A DNA stretch of 64,000 bases from Treponema sp. UBA3862. GTDB lineage: Bacteria; Spirochaetota; Spirochaetia; Treponematales; Treponemataceae. The notes under the pieces are model-generated. The model did not search any database and had not been told where the DNA came from. It saw nothing but the letters and a program-made list of their open reading frames with translations. A program made the translations under genes and the position numbers. The stretch spans positions 1-64,000 of the forward strand of contig DGGY01000036.1 in NCBI GenBank assembly GCA_002392405.1, given 5' to 3'. Positions 17,803 to 26,267 of this stretch are shown in pieces (the first letter of the stretch is position 1; each line of letters starts with the position of its first letter).

Positions 17803-20800
17803 TTATTTTTTTGCAGTCTTTTTTGCAGGAGCTTTCTTTGCGGCAGATTTGCCTTTAGTTTTCTTGTTTACTGCTTTTGGTTTCTTTATAAACGGGGCCA
17901 TAAACTTATCGCACCTGTATTCTGCTTTTTTCTGGGCTGCATTGAGTTTTTTGAGAACTGCAAGAATCCTGTCTGTCTGGGTTTTAGTCTCTGAGATTGC
18001 AAGAACTTCCTGTGCAGTCAAGAGAACAGATTCCATTTTTTCTTTGTTGAACCATTTTACTCCGTCATATTCGTTGGCACCCGTAAGTAAAGGCGCATAC
18101 TGACTTTCCGTTAAAAGGGCAGCAAGAGATGCTTCATCTGCTTTTACGCTGCTTAAAATTAAAGCACAATTAAACCAGCCGCAGGAATTTCCGGTTTTTT
18201 CAGCGGTTTTTCTCTGAAGGGACCACTTAAGTGCCGAAGGGGTCTTTGCGAATGGTTTTATGAGAGAGAAGAGGAACTTGTTGAGTTCCGTGAGATTATG
18301 TTTTTCAGTTTGAATTATTTTTTCTGCAGCCGCTTCTGCTGATTTTTGTGCAGTTTTTGCAGCGGTAATTTTTTCTGCTTGTGTCTTTTTTACAGCCATA
18401 AACAAAGGTGTATAAAGCTTACCCGGTTTTATCTTTTTATACGCAGCCCTTTTTGTCTTTGAGGCCTTTGAGGTTTTGTTTTTTATATTAAGACTGAGTT
18501 CAGCATTAAATTCTTTTTCTGCAAATTCATTTGCCTTTTTATAAAAAGCATCCAGTTCTTTTTTTACTGAAGTTTTAATTACGGCAGAAGAAACCTTCTT
18601 TGCGCCATTAAACAGTGAGAGTGCTTTATCAAGAAGGGCAGCATAGACTTCATAAAGTTCTTTGTAATGAAGTTCCTGCCATGCTGTGTAAAGGTCAGGA
18701 GTTCCGCTTCCGTTTAAGAAGTCACACAGTTCTTTTAATGAGCCGTCTGTATCTTTTTTTATCTGTATGTCCATAAAAACCTGACATTCAAAACCGTTTA
18801 AGGCTATGAACATGCCGCTCTGACAGATTTGTGAAGACTTTCTTATAAAGGAGAGACCTGAACGCTGCTCGCGGAAAATCAGGTATTCATCTTCATCTGC
18901 CGTAAGCCCAAGTCCCTGTGAAATTGAGCGGGTTATAAGTTTTTTGTCATTTTCGCCAGAGCCGGTTTTAACGGCGTACTGACAGGATTCTTTGATCCAG
19001 CCGCTTGCCCTTTCATACTTATTGTTATAAAAGACAATGGTGGATTCGTTTCCTGCACGGTTAGAGTAGGCAAATACGTTTTCATTTACGCTGCCGTTGT
19101 CCCACACGTCGTAGAAGAGGAAGTTTTCAACACCTGCAAAGAGATATCTTTTTTTGAGGAGCGGGAAGATCTCGCGGTAATGACGGTCTACAAGATAGCC
19201 GTCAGGGGACTCGTCGCGGTAAGCGCGGGTGTATTCCATTCCGTATTTTTCTTCAAAGCCTTCAATCTGTCCGTGTCCGAACATCGGAAGCCCCGGCATT
19301 GTAGCCATGAGAGTGCAGACACCAAAATATTTGTCGCCTTTGCCGAACTGGGCTACGGCAGTTTCTTCGTCGGGGTTATTCATGAAGTTTACGTAGCGTT
19401 TTAAAATCTGAGGGTCAAAGGTGATTGTATTTTTTACAGTAGAACGGTACTTAAAGTTTTCCTCTTTTTTAAGCATGTTCATAAAGGCAGAATTATAAAC
19501 ACGGTGCATTCCAAGAGTTCTCGTAAAATAACCTTCCATCATCCAGAAGGCTTCTGCAAGTAAAAGCGTGTCCGGAACTTCTTTTGCAACGCGGTCAACT
19601 ACTTCCCGCCAGAACTCATTCGGGATTGCCTGTTCAAACTGTGCGGCATTTAAGGCTGACTCACTTCTGGTTGCAATGTCTCCGCCTTTACCAGGTTCTG
19701 GATACCAGAGTCTTTTAATGTGCTTTTTAGCAAGCACCATAGCGGCGTCAAAGCGGATAATAGGAAAGTTTCTTGCAACATGAAGAATCTTCTGCATTAC
19801 TTCTTCCCGGGCCTGCGGATTTAAAAAGTCTATTTGTGCCGTATCATTCCAGGGCATGCCTGTTCCGTCGTTTCCGTGGTAGATATAGCGTGTGTCTCCT
19901 GTTGCTGTATCTACCCGTTTGAAGCAGACAGCACAGTCTGTTTTTGAGTAATAGTGGTCTTCAAGATAAACTGCGACGCGGCTGTCATGACTTAAATTAG
20001 GTCCGTTGTAAGTGTACTGAGGAAAAGGATTGTCCCGTCTCTGGATAAAAAGATCAGGTTTTTCAACGACCCATTTTGCATCCATTCCCGTATGATTTGG
20101 AACCATATCACTTGCAAGACGGATTCCCCTCTGCCACAGTCTTGTGCGGAGATTTGAAAGGGCATCCCAGCCGCCTAAGTTTCCTGCTATCTCGTAGTCC
20201 TCAAGGGAGTAAGCACTTGCAGCCGCTTCCGGGTTTCCGCATAACTGTTTGATTGTACGGCTTGCAGTTGAGCGTTCCCATAAACCTATGAGCCAGAGTC
20301 CTGTAAATCCCTGGTCACGCAGAATATCGAGCTCTTCATCCGGAATCTGGTCCAGCCGTGAAATCTCACGGTTATACTTTTTTGAAAGCTGATAGAGCCA
20401 GACAAGCACTGTTTTTGCCATAAGGACAACTTTAGGCATCCATTCCCTGTCATCACTGAAACGCTCGTATTCTTTTATAAGATAATCATAGTTTGGCGGA
20501 CTCATGTCAGGAGTGCCTGCGTTTCCCGGCTGCCATGCGCTCTTCCATTCCTCTGAAAGAAGGTCTGCGCCGCCAAAAAGACGTTTGAGCCAGTAATCTT
20601 CTCCGTCGCCGTCCCCCGGTAAAAAAAGCTCTGCCCAGTGGATGCGGACATAGTTGAGCTGTTCCTGAAGATTATCAGGGGCGTATTTAACAGGTTCCCT
20701 TAAAAAACTGATTAAATCGTGTCCGTAAGTGCCCCAGTAAGGCAGAGACTTGAAGTATGCTTCAGTAAGCTTCCAGCTTTCTTTATAAAGAGGATTTTCT

Positions 20801-21339
20801 GTAAGTTTTGTTTCATCAAAGAGAGGATAGAAAGGCTTAAAGGCAGGGTTTTCATTTGCAAGATGAAGCATAATCATCTCTTCAAGCGTCTGCTCCCTGT
20901 TAGTCCTTACGCGGCCTGTCTTCCGTTCAGTCATTTCTGTATTGAGGTAATCTTCAATGGAACATTCACCTTTGTATACGCAGACAGGAGGAAAGAGAGT
21001 GCAGAAGTCTTTAAGCATGAGGTCAACTGCAGCGCTGCCGTATTTATTATTTAATTCTGCTAAAAGTCCTGAAAAAGTGGAAGGCACTTTTCTTCTGCGG
21101 TAAGTGTAGCAGGCAAGATGAAAGATTTCGTCCAGAAGTCCCATTGCATTGAGGGTGCCTGCGCTCACCTGAGTGAGGGAATTTGCCTTTAAGTATTCGT
21201 TGAACTTAGCCTGAAAAATGCGTACCTGAGAGATATTTGGAAGAATTACATTGCCGCTGGAGGCATAAAGTGTTTCTGAAAAACTGCAGGCATCACGGAC
21301 TTTTTTTGAAATATGAAATTCATTGTAAGAAAAAATCAT
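17803..21339 (-). CDS. Long GH13-family glycosidase with Lys/Ala-rich tail
   Basis: 1178 residues, with GGAGG before the ATG and no signal peptide. The catalytic barrel carries GH13 region I DMVPNHTG (about residue 411), region II IRFDAAMVLAKKH with the nucleophile Asp (about 528), region III LLLAEAFW with the acid Glu (about 594), and region IV NNPDEE (about 656), where His of the usual NHD is Pro but the Asp remains. A 350-residue N-terminal helical region and a 400-residue C-terminal region are extra. The final 60 residues are Lys/Ala-rich (KKAPAKKTAKK), like bacterial histone H1-like tails. It is likely a cytoplasmic alpha-glucan or maltosyl-transfer enzyme; the specificity cannot be read from sequence. 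Confidence 0.82.
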   Translation of the reverse strand: MIFSYNEFHISKKVRDACSFSETLYASSGNVILPNISQVRIFQAKFNEYLKANSLTQVSAGTLNAMGLLDEIFHLACYTYRRRKVPSTFSGLLAELNNKYGSAAVDLMLKDFCTLFPPVCVYKGECSIEDYLNTEMTERKTGRVRTNREQTLEEMIMLHLANENPAFKPFYPLFDETKLTENPLYKESWKLTEAYFKSLPYWGTYGHDLISFLREPVKYAPDNLQEQLNYVRIHWAELFLPGDGDGEDYWLKRLFGGADLLSEEWKSAWQPGNAGTPDMSPPNYDYLIKEYERFSDDREWMPKVVLMAKTVLVWLYQLSKKYNREISRLDQIPDEELDILRDQGFTGLWLIGLWERSTASRTIKQLCGNPEAAASAYSLEDYEIAGNLGGWDALSNLRTRLWQRGIRLASDMVPNHTGMDAKWVVEKPDLFIQRRDNPFPQYTYNGPNLSHDSRVAVYLEDHYYSKTDCAVCFKRVDTATGDTRYIYHGNDGTGMPWNDTAQIDFLNPQAREEVMQKILHVARNFPIIRFDAAMVLAKKHIKRLWYPEPGKGGDIATRSESALNAAQFEQAIPNEFWREVVDRVAKEVPDTLLLAEAFWMMEGYFTRTLGMHRVYNSAFMNMLKKEENFKYRSTVKNTITFDPQILKRYVNFMNNPDEETAVAQFGKGDKYFGVCTLMATMPGLPMFGHGQIEGFEEKYGMEYTRAYRDESPDGYLVDRHYREIFPLLKKRYLFAGVENFLFYDVWDNGSVNENVFAYSNRAGNESTIVFYNNKYERASGWIKESCQYAVKTGSGENDKKLITRSISQGLGLTADEDEYLIFREQRSGLSFIRKSSQICQSGMFIALNGFECQVFMDIQIKKDTDGSLKELCDFLNGSGTPDLYTAWQELHYKELYEVYAALLDKALSLFNGAKKVSSAVIKTSVKKELDAFYKKANEFAEKEFNAELSLNIKNKTSKASKTKRAAYKKIKPGKLYTPLFMAVKKTQAEKITAAKTAQKSAEAAAEKIIQTEKHNLTELNKFLFSLIKPFAKTPSALKWSLQRKTAEKTGNSCGWFNCALILSSVKADEASLAALLTESQYAPLLTGANEYDGVKWFNKEKMESVLLTAQEVLAISETKTQTDRILAVLKKLNAAQKKAEYRCDKFMAPFIKKPKAVNKKTKGKSAAKKAPAKKTAKK

Positions 21340-21419
21340 GTCTGCCTCCGCATTTTTTCATATTCCATTATAGCATGGAATGGGAGTTTTTTGACAGAAA
21401 AAAAATAGCCGGTTGCCTG

Positions 21420-21506
21420 CAGCGCAGGAGGCGCTGTTTGAGACAGGCAGGAGTTTTCGAAGAAAATTGCTGCAACTTGAGAAATCCATGGACGGATTTC
21501 TCAAGT
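21420..21506 (-). repeat. Inverted fourth copy of structured 3' repeat
   Basis: Read on the minus strand, directly after the radical SAM gene stop, it has the same order as the array at 4976-5236: a variable stem (21477-21506, CTTGAGAAATCC/GGATTTCTCAAG), GCAGCAATTTTCTTCGAAAA, CTGCCTGTCT, and CAGCGCC/TGCGCTG. The first stem differs from the other copies but both arms have changed together, which supports a conserved structure. Confidence 0.8.
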
Positions 21507-22519
21507 TAAATAAAGCCGTTTTTCCAGTGCCATACAGGTTTTGCCAGTGCGTTTGAAAAAGGCTGTGTCCTGTTAAAATCAGGGAGCCAGTCCGTATCTT
21601 CAGAAAGATCCTGATAGAAAAGGTATTCAAAATCATAGGCGTCAATCAAATCGTGCAGGTCTTCATCTTCTGTTTTGTTTACAAGACGGTTTTCTATTAT
21701 GTTTAACGCCTGCATGCGTTTTTCCAGTTCTTCTTTTCCGCCTTTAAAAGGAACAGGGGTATACTGGCTCATAAGTGAAATTACGGCGCGTCCGTCAGCG
21801 TTTTCTTTAAGCCAGGAAAGAACTTCAGCAGTTTCTTCAAATTTTCCGGGCAGATAAAGATGGCGGATTATTACACCCTGCTGAATTTTGGATTTAGTAA
21901 CACCGTCTTTTTCGGTTTCTGTAATTTTAAGAGGGTAGTTTTCCATCATCCACAGCAGGGCTTTTTTTGCTGCAGACGGATAATTTTCTGCCCTGCAGAG
22001 CTGTTTTGAAAGTGCAGGGCTTAAGGTTTTAAAATCAGGCAGCCACACCGACACAAGACCTTTTAATATTTCAAGCATTTCAGGGCTGTCGTACCCTGAA
22101 CTGTTCCAGCAGACAGGAAGTTTTAATCCCCGTTTGAAGGCTTCTTCAAGTCCCTGCGCAAGTTTTGGAATGTGGTGGCTTGGAGTAACAAGATTTATGT
22201 TTTCTGCGCCGGCCTGTTCAAGCTTTAAGCAGATATCTGCAAATTCTTCTTTTGAAACCTCTTTTCCCATTCCTTGCTGGCTTATCTGGTAATTCTGGCA
22301 GAAAGCACAGCGCAGGTTGCAGCCGGTAAGAAAAATTGTTCCGCTTCCGCCGTGAACTGTAATTAAAGGTTCTTCTCCAAAATGAAGGCAGGCTGTACTG
22401 ATGCGAAGGCTGTCATCCTCCATGCAGAAGCCTTTTGCTTTTGAGCGGTCAATTCCGCAGCTGCGCGGGCACTGGTTACAGTGAGAGTAAAGTTCTTTGA
22501 TTTTTGAGTCTGAAATCAT
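21506..22519 (-). CDS. Radical SAM protein, PflA-like (COG1313 type)
   Basis: 337 residues. An N-terminal Cys cluster CNQCPRSCGIDR is followed by TGCNLRCAFCQNYQIS with the CxxxCxxC motif that binds the radical SAM iron-sulphur cluster (about residues 67-74). The layout is that of the putative pyruvate-formate-lyase-activating-like proteins whose target is unknown; it lacks the GGEP and CHNPDTW wording of true PflA (see 31631-32377). Further segments HHIPKLAQGLEEAF and SGYDSPEMLEILKGLVSVWLPDFK are typical of the group. The start overlaps the stop of the upstream gene by one base, so both are translationally coupled. Confidence 0.85.
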   Translation of the reverse strand: MISDSKIKELYSHCNQCPRSCGIDRSKAKGFCMEDDSLRISTACLHFGEEPLITVHGGSGTIFLTGCNLRCAFCQNYQISQQGMGKEVSKEEFADICLKLEQAGAENINLVTPSHHIPKLAQGLEEAFKRGLKLPVCWNSSGYDSPEMLEILKGLVSVWLPDFKTLSPALSKQLCRAENYPSAAKKALLWMMENYPLKITETEKDGVTKSKIQQGVIIRHLYLPGKFEETAEVLSWLKENADGRAVISLMSQYTPVPFKGGKEELEKRMQALNIIENRLVNKTEDEDLHDLIDAYDFEYLFYQDLSEDTDWLPDFNRTQPFSNALAKPVWHWKNGFI

Positions 22520-22926
22520 TACAGGACGCCGTTATGAAGAATAAGGCTCATCATGTTCTGGAGCTGGTCCAGATCCATGTTTTCAGCTTCATCATTGGTA
22601 AAGTCTTTTAAGGTTTCCCAGTCATCGCCTGTGAGACAGGAATAATCTGCATCTTCATCCCCGTCTATAAAATTCTGGAAAGCAAAAATGCGGTTTAAAT
22701 TATCTTCTGAGGGTTCATTTTTTAAATCCATTGAGGCAAGAACATAGGTGTTAAACCAGTAGTCTGAAAGTGAACGTGCAAGGTCTGTAACATTGCGGTT
22801 GGAGTTTACAAAAAGAGTTGAAATTTCCCTGCACACTTTTTCGCCGTCGTATTTTCCGCCGTTATCCTGGCGTAGGTGTTTTTTTATTCTCTGAATATCT
22901 GCACTGAGTTTTGAAATGTCTGACAT
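22519..22926 (-). CDS. Small hypothetical protein
   Basis: 135 residues, acidic C-terminal half, predicted mainly helical, no signal peptide or cysteine motif; not recognised. Its stop overlaps the radical SAM start by one base, which implies joint function or joint control. No Shine-Dalgarno sequence precedes the start; instead a consensus -10 box ends 6 nt before it. Confidence 0.65.
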   Translation of the reverse strand: MSDISKLSADIQRIKKHLRQDNGGKYDGEKVCREISTLFVNSNRNVTDLARSLSDYWFNTYVLASMDLKNEPSEDNLNRIFAFQNFIDGDEDADYSCLTGDDWETLKDFTNDEAENMDLDQLQNMMSLILHNGVL

Positions 22927-22932
22927 AAGTCC

Positions 22933-22961
22933 ATTATAAAAAAGGAAAGGTTAAAGTTCAA
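22933..22961 (-). promoter_or_regulatory. Promoter implying leaderless mRNA
   Basis: On the minus strand TTGAAC (22961-22956), a 17-nt spacer and TATAAT (22938-22933), then 6 nt to the ATG at 22926. Transcription would start at or next to the start codon. Confidence 0.7.
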
Positions 22962-23023
22962 TAAATTGATTTACCGCTGATTAAAAACTTTATTTTTTGC
23001 CTTCACGGGTATAAAATTAAATC

Positions 23024-24946
23024 ATGAGATTTTTTAAAAAAGCAGTTTCCTTTCTGGGGATAAAAAAACTCAGTCCTTATGTAAAAAAATATCTGGAATA
23101 TTCAAACATCCGTTCAGGCATTTATCTTTCCTCTGTGGTAATTTTCCTTGAGTTACTGATGATTATTACTACCTTCGTGAATCAGTATCTGGGCATAACG
23201 GAGCGTTCTTCTCAGTGGATGCTGAGGCATGTAAGCTGTTATTGCCTTCTTCTGCTTTCAGGCATACTGATGCTTATTTTCTCCATTCTTTCATTAAAAA
23301 ATAAGGATAAATATGGTAAGACAGGACGGATATTTTATTTCATTTTTTCCGTAATCTGCATTTTATTTGGTCTTTACATCTCTTATCTTGATTATGTAAA
23401 GGGTGAACAATTTATAACACTGATTACCATGGTGCTTTTTGTCTTCTGCTTTCTTTTGTGGAAGCCCTTTTATTCAGTTTTCCTTCTGACCGCTGCTTTT
23501 GCTGCTTTTTATATTATCTGCGACAGAACTCTGCCGGCCTCGTATGCCACAAAGATTAATCTTATAATTATCTGGATTGCAATCCTCATGTCTGCCATTA
23601 ATCTGTATTATCAGAAAATAAGTGAGGCAGAAAAAGATGAAAAGCTTGAAAAGGCAAATGACATCCTCTTAAAACTTTCAATTAGTGATGAAGTTACCGG
23701 AATGGCCAATATGAACTATTTCCGGGCTCAGACTCTGGAAAAACTTCATGATAAAAAAGTGGACATAAGTAAAGTGCTTTTTCTTTTTCTTGATGTCATT
23801 CATTTTAAGAGTTACAACGAAAAATACGGCTTTCTTGAAGGCAATAATTTCTTAAAGACAATCGGCACAAAAATAGAGGAGGTCTTTGAATCTGCAATAA
23901 CGGCAAGGCTTTCCAATGACAATTTTGTAATTTTTACGGAAGATAAAGATATTCAGAAAAAACTTGAGGCAGTCAGGGAACTGATAAAAAGCTGTGGCTG
24001 TGGAATTGCAATGGATTTGAAGACAGGTGCTTACAGGCCGGAGAGCAGGGAGTGTCTTCCTGTAGTTGCCTGTGACCGTGCCCGTTATGCCTGCGTCAGG
24101 ATTAAAAAGATTTTTGGTACCGCTTACTGTGAATATTCTTCAGAAATGAACAGGGACTTTTATCTCAAGCAGTATGTGATTAACAATATTGATAAAGCCC
24201 TTGCAAATGAATACATTAAGGTTTATTATCAGCCCCTTATTGACTCAGGAACAGGCAGGTTATGCGGAGTAGAAGCTCTTGCCCGCTGGGATGATCCTGA
24301 ATGCGGTTTTTTAATGCCCGGGGTATTTATATCTACTCTGGAAGAATATCATCAGATTCACAAGCTGGACATGTATGTCCTTAACAAGGTTTGCGCTGAT
24401 ATTGTTCAGCTGAAAAAAGAAAAGAGAAGTGTAGTTCCTGTTTCACTGAATTTTTCCCGTCTTGATTTTGAGGCTCTGGATCTGGTGAATGAAGTTGAAA
24501 GAGCCCTGAGTAAAAACGGTATTTCAAAAGAGTACATTCATGTTGAAATTACCGAAAGCGCACTTTCCGAGGATGACCAGAAACTGCAGAATGCATTGAA
24601 AACCTTCCGCAGCCAGGGATATGCCCTCTGGCTTGATGATTTTGGTTCAGGTTATTCAGGCCTTAATGTTTTAAAGGAATATGATTTTGATGTAATGAAA
24701 ATCGACATGAAATTTTTACGCAATATCGGTGACAGCGATAAGGCTAAGTCCATCATCAGAAATATTGTTCTTCTTGCAAAGGATATTGGAATGCTTACCC
24801 TTACAGAAGGTGTGGAAACCGAAGGAGCAAGAAAATTCCTCGAGGAAATCGGATGTGAAAAAATGCAGGGTTATCTTTTTGGAAAGCCTATGACAAGGAA
24901 TGAACTCTGGGGAAAAATAGAAGAAGGATTTTATTCCGTTGCATAA
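23024..24946 (+). CDS. Membrane GGDEF(degenerate)-EAL protein
   Basis: 640 residues. About six transmembrane helices (residues 33-200) are followed by a GGDEF-type domain (about 222-375) and an EAL domain (about 385-635). The GGDEF motif reads EGNNF, so diguanylate cyclase activity should be lost. The EAL domain looks intact: GVEALARW, VSLNFSR, VEITES, LDDFGSGYSGL, KIDMKF, TEGVET and GYLFGKP all present, so it is a probable c-di-GMP phosphodiesterase, perhaps with the first domain acting as a GTP sensor. A TAAAAT box lies 6 nt before the ATG and no Shine-Dalgarno sequence is seen. Confidence 0.88.
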   Translation: MRFFKKAVSFLGIKKLSPYVKKYLEYSNIRSGIYLSSVVIFLELLMIITTFVNQYLGITERSSQWMLRHVSCYCLLLLSGILMLIFSILSLKNKDKYGKTGRIFYFIFSVICILFGLYISYLDYVKGEQFITLITMVLFVFCFLLWKPFYSVFLLTAAFAAFYIICDRTLPASYATKINLIIIWIAILMSAINLYYQKISEAEKDEKLEKANDILLKLSISDEVTGMANMNYFRAQTLEKLHDKKVDISKVLFLFLDVIHFKSYNEKYGFLEGNNFLKTIGTKIEEVFESAITARLSNDNFVIFTEDKDIQKKLEAVRELIKSCGCGIAMDLKTGAYRPESRECLPVVACDRARYACVRIKKIFGTAYCEYSSEMNRDFYLKQYVINNIDKALANEYIKVYYQPLIDSGTGRLCGVEALARWDDPECGFLMPGVFISTLEEYHQIHKLDMYVLNKVCADIVQLKKEKRSVVPVSLNFSRLDFEALDLVNEVERALSKNGISKEYIHVEITESALSEDDQKLQNALKTFRSQGYALWLDDFGSGYSGLNVLKEYDFDVMKIDMKFLRNIGDSDKAKSIIRNIVLLAKDIGMLTLTEGVETEGARKFLEEIGCEKMQGYLFGKPMTRNELWGKIEEGFYSVA

Positions 24947-24984
24947 AAAAAATCCCCTTTTGCCTTAATCAGGAAAAAGGGGAT
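24945..24984 (-). terminator. Terminator for urtA-like gene
   Basis: Stem ATCCCCTTTT/AAAAAGGGGAT with an A-run at 24945-24952 that becomes a U-tract on the minus strand. It separates two convergent genes and may work both ways. Confidence 0.8.
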
Positions 24985-25022
24985 GAATAAAAACTAGAGA
25001 AGTATTCTGAGCCCTGAAGGCA

Positions 25023-26213
25023 TCAGTTAATTCCCCGGGCCCATTCGTAGGTGCTTAAATATGGATCCGGCTTGATTGCGCCTGGTGTAGCCCAGATTTC
25101 GTCAATAAGACCGGTTTCATTGATTTTTCCGATTCTAACCTGCTTGTAAAGGTGCTGGTTTCCGCCGTCGATTGTAACAGTTCCTTCCGGGGCAGTGAAG
25201 CTTAAGCCCTTAGAAGCCATGCGAACTTCTTCTATGTCGAAGCTTCCTGCTTTTTCACAGGCCTGGGCCCACATGTACACTGCAATGTAGCCTGCTTCAA
25301 TCGGGTCGCCTGTAACGCGGTCTGAACCGTATTCTGATTTGTAGTCAGAAACGAATTTTGCGTTTTTTGCAGTTTCAGTTGTTTCGTAGTAGTTCCATGC
25401 AACCATGTGGCCCGCAAGATTTTCTTTTCCAATGAGCGAAATTTCTTCTTCAGAAATAGAAAAACTCATTACAGGTATTTTTTTTGAAGTAATTCCGTTT
25501 TTAGTCAGTTCATTAAAGAAAGAGATGTTTGATTCACCGTTTAAGGTGTTTAAGATAACATCAGGCTTTTCGCGGATAATATCTTTGACAATGGTTTCAA
25601 AGTTCTTATGATCCATTGGAACATAGTTTTCGCCTGCAATTTCACCTTTAAGCTGTGCGAGCTGTGCCTTGATGATTTTGTTTGCTGTACGCGGGAAGAT
25701 ATAGTCGTTGCCGATAAGATACATCTTTTTTCCGAACATTTCAGCGCAGTAATCAACTGCAGGAATAACCTGCTGGTTTGGAGAAGCACCCATATACATA
25801 ATGTTAGGGCTTGCTTCCATTCCTTCATACTGAACAGGATACCAGAGAAGACTGTATAATTCTTCAACAACCGGTTTTACAGCCTTGCGGGAAGCTGAAG
25901 TCCAGCAGCCGAAAAGTGAAACAACTTTGTCTTCAGTAATGAGTTTGCGTGCTTTTTCAGCAAAAGTCTGCGGGTCACTGTCCCCGTCCTCGATTACAGG
26001 AACTATCTGTTTTCCAAGAACACCGCCTGCCTCATTGATTTCTTTTATGGCCATAAGTTCTGAATCACGGACAGGTGTTTCGGAAATAGCCATTGTACCG
26101 GTAAGAGAGTGAAGAAGACCAATTTTTACGAATTTTTCTTCCTTGTTTCCGCATCCGGTAAAAATCATTCCTGCCATGATTAAGGCTGTACCCGCAGCAG
26201 TAATTTTTTTCAT
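25023..26213 (-). CDS. urtA: Urea/amide ABC binding protein, UrtA type
   Basis: 396 residues. Signal peptide and lipobox IFTGC; GGAGG ribosome binding site. The sequence follows the UrtA/FmdD family of periplasmic-binding lipoproteins closely: KIGLLHSLTGTMAISETPVRD, INEAGGVLGKQIVPVIEDG, SLFGCWTSASRKAVKPVVEE, LLWYPVQYEG and a GNDYIFPRTAN segment. The family binds urea or short-chain amides for a five-part ABC transporter. None of the permease and ATPase genes (urtB-E) lies beside it. It is 55 nt behind a large membrane cyclase on the same strand. Confidence 0.88.
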   Translation of the reverse strand: MKKITAAGTALIMAGMIFTGCGNKEEKFVKIGLLHSLTGTMAISETPVRDSELMAIKEINEAGGVLGKQIVPVIEDGDSDPQTFAEKARKLITEDKVVSLFGCWTSASRKAVKPVVEELYSLLWYPVQYEGMEASPNIMYMGASPNQQVIPAVDYCAEMFGKKMYLIGNDYIFPRTANKIIKAQLAQLKGEIAGENYVPMDHKNFETIVKDIIREKPDVILNTLNGESNISFFNELTKNGITSKKIPVMSFSISEEEISLIGKENLAGHMVAWNYYETTETAKNAKFVSDYKSEYGSDRVTGDPIEAGYIAVYMWAQACEKAGSFDIEEVRMASKGLSFTAPEGTVTIDGGNQHLYKQVRIGKINETGLIDEIWATPGAIKPDPYLSTYEWARGIN

Positions 26214-26267
26214 ATTTCCTCCATTTTTTTTGCATCCTTTTTAGGTGTGCTGATTATGTTTTATTTT

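Noticed and set aside
21506-22519. Second pflA
   Set aside because: It lacks the CHNPDTW and GGEP wording and has an extra N-terminal Cys cluster; it belongs to the PflA-like group of unknown target.
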